Below, piece by piece: positions 13,914-17,263 of a DNA stretch of 17,263 nt. The position numbers and the translations under genes are program-made. Source of the DNA: an uncultured Collinsella sp. (GTDB lineage Bacteria; Actinomycetota; Coriobacteriia; Coriobacteriales; Coriobacteriaceae); assembly GCA_900757185.1 (NCBI GenBank), contig CAAEMX010000003.1, forward strand, positions 1 through 17,263. Direction: 5' to 3'. How positions within the stretch are numbered: the first letter of the stretch is position 1; every line of letters starts with the position of its first letter. Under the pieces are notes generated by a model, which had not been told where the DNA came from, searched no databases, and worked only from the letters and a program-made list of their open reading frames with translations.

Positions 13914-16013
13914 TTAGGCGTTCTTGCTCATGACCTCGTCCACGATGGACTTGGGCGCGGGCTCATAAGAGTCGAACTGCATCGTGTAGGATGCACGGCC
14001 CTGGGTCTGGGAGCGAAGGTCGGTAGCGTAACCGAACATCTCGCCCAGCGGCACCTTGGCACGGATGAGCTTGCTGTTCTTGCGATCCTCCATGCCCTCG
14101 ATCTTGCCGCGGCGACCGGAGAGGTTGCCCATAACGTCGCCCATGTACTGCTCGGGGGTCTCGACCTCGACAGCCATGATCGGCTCGAGCAGCTGCGGAT
14201 CGGACTTCTTGAGGGCGTCCTTGATAGCCATGGAACCGGCGATCTTGAAGGCGGCCTCGGAGGAGTCGACCTCGTGGTAAGAACCGTCGAACAGGGTGAC
14301 CTTAACGTCGAGGACCGGGAAGCCGGCGATAACACCGGTGTTCAGGGCCTCCTGGATGCCCTTGTCGATGGACGGGATGTACTCCTTGGGCACGACGCCG
14401 CCGACGATAGCGTTGACGAACTCGTAGCCGAAGCCCTCCTCCATCTTCTCGAGCTTGATGACGGCGTGGCCGTACTGACCGCGACCGCCGGACTGACGGA
14501 CGAACTTGCCCTCAGCCTTCTCGACGTCGTGACCAGCGGTCTCGCGGTAGGCAACCTGGGGCTTACCGACGTTAGCGTCAACCTTGAACTCGCGGAGCAG
14601 ACGGTCGACGATGATCTCGAGGTGCAGCTCGCCCATGCCGGCGATGATGGTCTGGCCGGTCTCGTGGTTGGTGGACACCTGGAAGGTCGGGTCCTCTTCG
14701 GCGAGCTTGGTCAGAGCCAGGGACATCTTGTCCTGCTCGGCCTTGGTCTTGGGCTCGATGGCAACGTCAATAACGGGCTTAGCGAACTCGATCTTCTCGA
14801 GGACGATCTCCTTGCCCTCGGCGCACAGGGTGTCACCGGTGGTGGAGTTCTTGAAGCCGACGCAAGCGACGATGTCGCCGGCGGCAGCGTCGTCACGGTC
14901 GATACGCTCGGCGGCGTTCATCTCGAGGATGCGGCCGAGGCGCTCGCGCTGACCGTTGGAAGCGTTGACAACGTAGGAGCCGGACTCGGCGCGGCCGGAG
15001 TAAACGCGGACGTAGGTGAGCTTACCGACGAACGGGTCGGTCATGATCTTGAAGACCAGGCCGGAGAAGGGCTCGTCGAAGGAAGGATGACGCTGAATCT
15101 CCTCGCCGGTGTCCGGATCGGTACCGGTGACGGCCTCGACGTCAAGCGGGCTGGGCAGGTAGTCGACGACAGCGTCGAGCAGCTCCTGAACGCCCTTGTT
15201 CTTGTAGGCGGAACCCACGAAGACGAGGTTGAGCTCGTTGGCCAGAACGCCCTTGCGCAGAGCAGCCTTGAGCTCCTCGACGGTGAAGTCCTCCTCCATG
15301 AGGATCTTCTCCATGAGCTCGTCGTCAAAGCTGGCAGCAGCGTCGAGGAGCTCCTCGCGCTTGGTGGCAGCGATGTCGGCAAACTCAGCCGGGATCTCGT
15401 CCATCGGCTCGGGGTAGGTCATGCCCTTCTCGTCGGCCTTGAAGTCCCATGCAGTCATGGTGACCAGGTCGATGACGCCCCAGAAGTTGTCCTCGGCGCC
15501 CATCGGGACCTGAGCGGCCACGGCGTTGGCGTCGAGACGATCCTTCATGGTCTCGATAGCGTTGAAGAAGTCAGCGCCCACGCGGTCATACTTGTTGATG
15601 AAGGCGATGCGGGGGACGTTGAAGGTAGAAGCCTGACGCCAAACGGTCTCAGACTGGGGCTGAACGCCGGCAACGGCGTCGAAGACGGCGACAGCGCCAT
15701 CGAGGACGCGCAGGCAGCGCTCGACCTCGGCGGTGAAGTCAACGTGGCCCGGGGTGTCGATGATCTGGATGCGGTAGTCCTTACCGTCCTTGTTCCAGAA
15801 GCAGGTGGTAGCAGCGGAGGTAATGGTTACGCCGCGCTCCTGCTCCTGAACCATCCAGTCCATGGTGGCAGCGCCCTCATGGACCTCACCGATCTTGTGG
15901 GTCTTACCGGTGTAGTAAAGAATACGCTCGGTCGTGGTGGTCTTACCGGCATCGATGTGGGCCATGATGCCGATGTTACGGGTATCGGAAAGCTTGTACT
16001 TAGGCTTAGCCAT
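13914..16013 (-). CDS. fusA: elongation factor G
   Basis: 699 aa, standard EF-G length. It is the GTPase that moves tRNA and mRNA on the ribosome and helps recycle ribosomes. GTP motifs are AHIDAGKTT (18-26), the switch II DTPGHVDF (86-93, H90) and NKYD (140-143). Domain II to V sequences follow, including VDRLLREFKVDANVGKPQVAYRET and SGRRGKIEGME. The ATG at 16013 follows rpsG by 19 nt. The codon choice is highly biased, which produces a long antisense open frame that is not a gene. It differs from RRF-associated EF-G2 paralogues by its place in the str operon. Confidence 0.98.
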   Translation of the reverse strand: MAKPKYKLSDTRNIGIMAHIDAGKTTTTERILYYTGKTHKIGEVHEGAATMDWMVQEQERGVTITSAATTCFWNKDGKDYRIQIIDTPGHVDFTAEVERCLRVLDGAVAVFDAVAGVQPQSETVWRQASTFNVPRIAFINKYDRVGADFFNAIETMKDRLDANAVAAQVPMGAEDNFWGVIDLVTMTAWDFKADEKGMTYPEPMDEIPAEFADIAATKREELLDAAASFDDELMEKILMEEDFTVEELKAALRKGVLANELNLVFVGSAYKNKGVQELLDAVVDYLPSPLDVEAVTGTDPDTGEEIQRHPSFDEPFSGLVFKIMTDPFVGKLTYVRVYSGRAESGSYVVNASNGQRERLGRILEMNAAERIDRDDAAAGDIVACVGFKNSTTGDTLCAEGKEIVLEKIEFAKPVIDVAIEPKTKAEQDKMSLALTKLAEEDPTFQVSTNHETGQTIIAGMGELHLEIIVDRLLREFKVDANVGKPQVAYRETAGHDVEKAEGKFVRQSGGRGQYGHAVIKLEKMEEGFGYEFVNAIVGGVVPKEYIPSIDKGIQEALNTGVIAGFPVLDVKVTLFDGSYHEVDSSEAAFKIAGSMAIKDALKKSDPQLLEPIMAVEVETPEQYMGDVMGNLSGRRGKIEGMEDRKNSKLIRAKVPLGEMFGYATDLRSQTQGRASYTMQFDSYEPAPKSIVDEVMSKNA

Positions 16014-16032
16014 GTTAGTTCCTTACCTTAAC

Positions 16033-16506
16033 TTACCAACGATAGTGAGAGAACGCGCGGTTGGCCTCGGCCATCTTGAAGACGTCCTCACGCTTCTTGA
16101 CGGAAGCGCCCAGGCCGTTGGAGGCGTCGAGGATCTCGTTGGCGAGACGCTCGGCCATGGTCTTCTCCTTGCGAGCGCGGGAGAAGTTGACGATCCAGCG
16201 GATGCCCAGAGCGGTGGAACGACGGGAGTTGACCTCCATCGGGACCTGATAGGTAGCGCCACCGACACGCTTGGGCTTAACCTCGAGCGTGGGCTTGACG
16301 TTGTCCATAGCCTTCTTGAAGGTAGCGAGAGCGTCGCCACCCTCGGACTTCTCGGCAACGATCTCGAAAGCGGTGTAAACGATGCGCTCAGCGGTGGCCT
16401 TCTTGCCGTCAAGAAGGACCTTGTTGATGAGCTGAGTCACCAGGCGGTTGTTGTAAACGGCGTCAGGCTGAACCTCACGACGATTAGCTGCTGCACGACG
16501 CGGCAT
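16033..16506 (-). CDS. rpsG: 30S ribosomal protein S7
   Basis: 157 aa, the actinobacterial length (MPRRAAANRREVQPDAVYNNRLVTQLINKVLLDGKK ... ending NRAFSHYRW). It binds the 3' domain of 16S rRNA in the head of the small subunit. In E. coli S7 is the translational repressor of the str operon, acting in the rpsL-rpsG gap; an intergenic hairpin exists here too. The ATG at 16506 has an AAGGAG ribosome site. It lies 74 nt after rpsL. Confidence 0.98.
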   Translation of the reverse strand: MPRRAAANRREVQPDAVYNNRLVTQLINKVLLDGKKATAERIVYTAFEIVAEKSEGGDALATFKKAMDNVKPTLEVKPKRVGGATYQVPMEVNSRRSTALGIRWIVNFSRARKEKTMAERLANEILDASNGLGASVKKREDVFKMAEANRAFSHYRW

Positions 16507-16528
16507 GTGAAATCTCCTTAAGTGTCTA

Positions 16529-16555
16529 CCGTGCGGCGCTCAAGACGGCACACGG
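16529..16555 (-). promoter_or_regulatory. rpsL-rpsG intergenic hairpin
   Basis: Arms 16549-16555 (CCGTGTG on the minus strand) and 16529-16535 (CGCACGG) pair over 7 bp with one G-U and a 13-base loop, just before the rpsG ribosome site. The location matches the S7 feedback site in E. coli, but no shared motif is demonstrated. Confidence 0.3.
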
Positions 16556-16580
16556 CGAAAGTATCAAAACGTTATCTGGC

Positions 16581-16958
16581 TTATTTAGCCTTGGGGCGCT
16601 TAGCACCGTACTTGGAACGGGCCTGCATACGGTTCTGGACCGGAGCAGCGTCGTAGGCGCCACGGATGACGTGATAACGGACACCAGGGAGGTCACGGAC
16701 ACGACCGCCGCGGACGAGCACGATGGAGTGCTCCTGCAGGTTGTGGCCCTCACCCGGGATGTAAGCAGTAACTTCGATGCCGTTGACGAGGCGAACACGG
16801 GCAACCTTGCGAAGAGCCGAGTTCGGCTTCTTGGGGCTCGTGGTGAAGACGCGGGTGCACACGCCGCGCTTCTGGGAGTTGTGCTGCAGAGCAGCGTTCT
16901 TGGACTTCTTGGGCACGGAACGACGGCCCTGGCGAACCAGCTGGTTAATAGTAGGCAA
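16581..16958 (-). CDS. rpsL: 30S ribosomal protein S12
   Basis: 125 aa, first gene of the str operon. It sits at the decoding centre. The conserved TSPKKPNSALRK (40-51, with K43 in place) and YIPGEGHNLQEHS blocks are present. At position 88, where M. tuberculosis and E. coli have the lysine of RVKDLPG, this protein has arginine (RVRDLPG; codon 16695-16697), the residue seen in known streptomycin-resistant K88R mutants. The start is TTG (16956-16958), supported by AAGGAG 6 nt upstream and by the MPTINQLVRQ N-terminus. No in-frame ATG lies at the conserved N-terminus. Confidence 0.97.
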   Translation of the reverse strand: MPTINQLVRQGRRSVPKKSKNAALQHNSQKRGVCTRVFTTSPKKPNSALRKVARVRLVNGIEVTAYIPGEGHNLQEHSIVLVRGGRVRDLPGVRYHVIRGAYDAAPVQNRMQARSKYGAKRPKAK

Positions 16959-16964
16959 AGCGTA

Positions 16965-16970
16965 CTCCTT
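16965..16970 (-). promoter_or_regulatory. ribosome binding site fixing the rpsL TTG start
   Basis: AAGGAG on the minus strand, 6 nt before the TTG at 16958. It decides the non-ATG start of S12. Confidence 0.75.
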
Positions 16971-17014
16971 CTCGAATGATTCCAGCTTTCTGTAAAGTGC
17001 AACGGCTTGAATCG

Positions 17015-17032
17015 AGGGGTCAGCATCCCCCT
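17015..17032 (-). promoter_or_regulatory. small hairpin in the rpsL leader
   Basis: AGGGG and CCCCT pair over 5 bp around an 8-base loop within the transcribed rpsL leader. It could be a minor structural or feedback element; there is no T-run. Confidence 0.3.
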
Positions 17033-17051
17033 ACGAAACACGCAGTTCGAT

Positions 17052-17080
17052 AGGATACGTGGCGTTAGCTGTGCCGTCAA
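17052..17080 (-). promoter_or_regulatory. str operon promoter
   Basis: Minus strand TTGACG (17075-17080, 5 of 6) and TATCCT (17052-17057, 4 of 6) with an ideal 17-bp spacer. Transcription would begin near 17045, giving a leader of about 87 nt before rpsL. Confidence 0.7.
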
Positions 17081-17135
17081 CAGACCACGCCGCCGGGCGT
17101 ATCCCAAAATTGGCACATTTCCGCAAAGCCTACAC

Positions 17136-17172
17136 AAAAGGAATCCCCTCCTGTGCGCTTGGGAGGATCCCC
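17136..17172 (-). terminator. hairpin with T-run upstream of the str promoter
   Basis: On the minus strand GGGGAT-CCTCC (17162-17172) pairs with GGAGG and ATTCC (17140-17151), with a 2-base bulge, and is followed by TTTTG. It probably ends transcription of a gene to the right of the window, outside the sequence given. Confidence 0.5.
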
Positions 17173-17224
17173 GGCCCGGGCGGCCCAGGTTTTAAGTTTG
17201 CTGCTCTACAGTCCTGGCTTGCAC

Positions 17225-17247
17225 GGAGGCCACATTAAGTGGCCTCC
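17225..17247. repeat. strong 9-bp inverted repeat
   Basis: GGAGGCCAC and GTGGCCTCC form a perfect 9-bp stem with a 5-base AT-rich loop; outer GCAC and GTGC bases could extend it past a bulge. No T-run follows on either strand, so it is not a classic terminator. Together with the hairpin at 17136-17172 it makes a structured right-hand edge. Confidence 0.7.
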
Positions 17248-17263
17248 GGCTCGTGCGGAACTC

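Larger units (their letters stand above)
16959..17263 (-). other. 305-base gene-free region upstream of rpsL
   Basis: No credible gene in this stretch. It holds, from the gene outwards, the rpsL ribosome site, a leader hairpin, the str promoter, a hairpin with a T-run, a GC-rich patch (17171-17189, with the palindrome GCCCGGGC), and the 9-bp inverted repeat. The 17007-17195 plus-strand open frame is a chance frame. Confidence 0.7.

Noticed and set aside
13821..16031. 736-codon plus-strand open frame opposite fusA
   Set aside because: It is the antisense of a highly codon-biased fusA; its Leu/Val/Gly/Asp-rich translation has no domain, and fusA is certain on the other strand.
17198..17215. 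tRNA-like string (GTAGAGCAGC on the minus strand)
   Set aside because: Only a chance D-arm-like stretch; no acceptor stem, anticodon arm or T-loop GTTCGA around it.
1..17263. CRISPR array, insertion sequence, prophage, defence system or toxin-antitoxin pair
   Set aside because: No regularly spaced repeats, transposase, integrase or such proteins; every sizeable region is covered by core genes.

Overview
The window looks like chromosomal DNA of a GC-rich gut actinobacterium of the class Coriobacteriia, most likely Collinsella or a close relative. This is an inference from overall base composition, actinobacterial-looking ribosomal proteins, and a Firmicutes-style fatty-acid operon carrying a fused accDA gene. 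I could not run a database search. All genes except birA are on the minus strand.

Layout from low to high coordinate. (1) 74-1894: a two-gene unit, a CDF metal transporter (manganese-type metal residues) followed by a histidine-phosphatase-family enzyme. (2) 2044-12476: one long minus-strand type II fatty-acid synthesis operon, in transcription order fabH, acpP, fabK, fabD, fabG, fabF, accB, fabZ, accC, a fused accDA, and finally an orphan PTS EIIC-like membrane protein. A clear intrinsic terminator (1974-2004) follows it. Spacings are tight and several genes overlap, so it should be one transcript. (3) 12477-12650: a divergent control region containing two copies of a 16-bp palindrome-like element 48 bp apart. 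(4) 12651-13427: birA on the plus strand, a biotin-protein ligase without a DNA-binding domain. (5) 13488-13524: a strong bidirectional terminator between the convergent birA and rpsJ. (6) 13544-16958: a str-type operon transcribed rpsL, rpsG, fusA, rpsJ, with no tuf. (7) 16959-17263: a 305-base gene-free leader with a good rpsL promoter and several hairpins, probably including the terminator of an upstream gene outside the window.

How it fits together. AccB is the biotin carrier, AccC biotinylates it, and AccDA transfers the carboxyl group to acetyl-CoA to make malonyl-CoA. FabD loads malonate onto AcpP, FabH starts the chain, and FabF, FabG, FabZ and FabK run the elongation cycle. The divergently transcribed BirA attaches biotin to AccB, so one intergenic region separates (and may co-regulate) the ligase and its substrate. 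No regulator gene is encoded here, so the protein that would bind the paired palindromes must lie elsewhere. Most of the window is ordinary core metabolism and translation. The points I consider most worth a second look are the paired operator, the orphan EIIC at the end of the fab operon, the arginine at S12 position 88, and rpsJ attached to the str operon.
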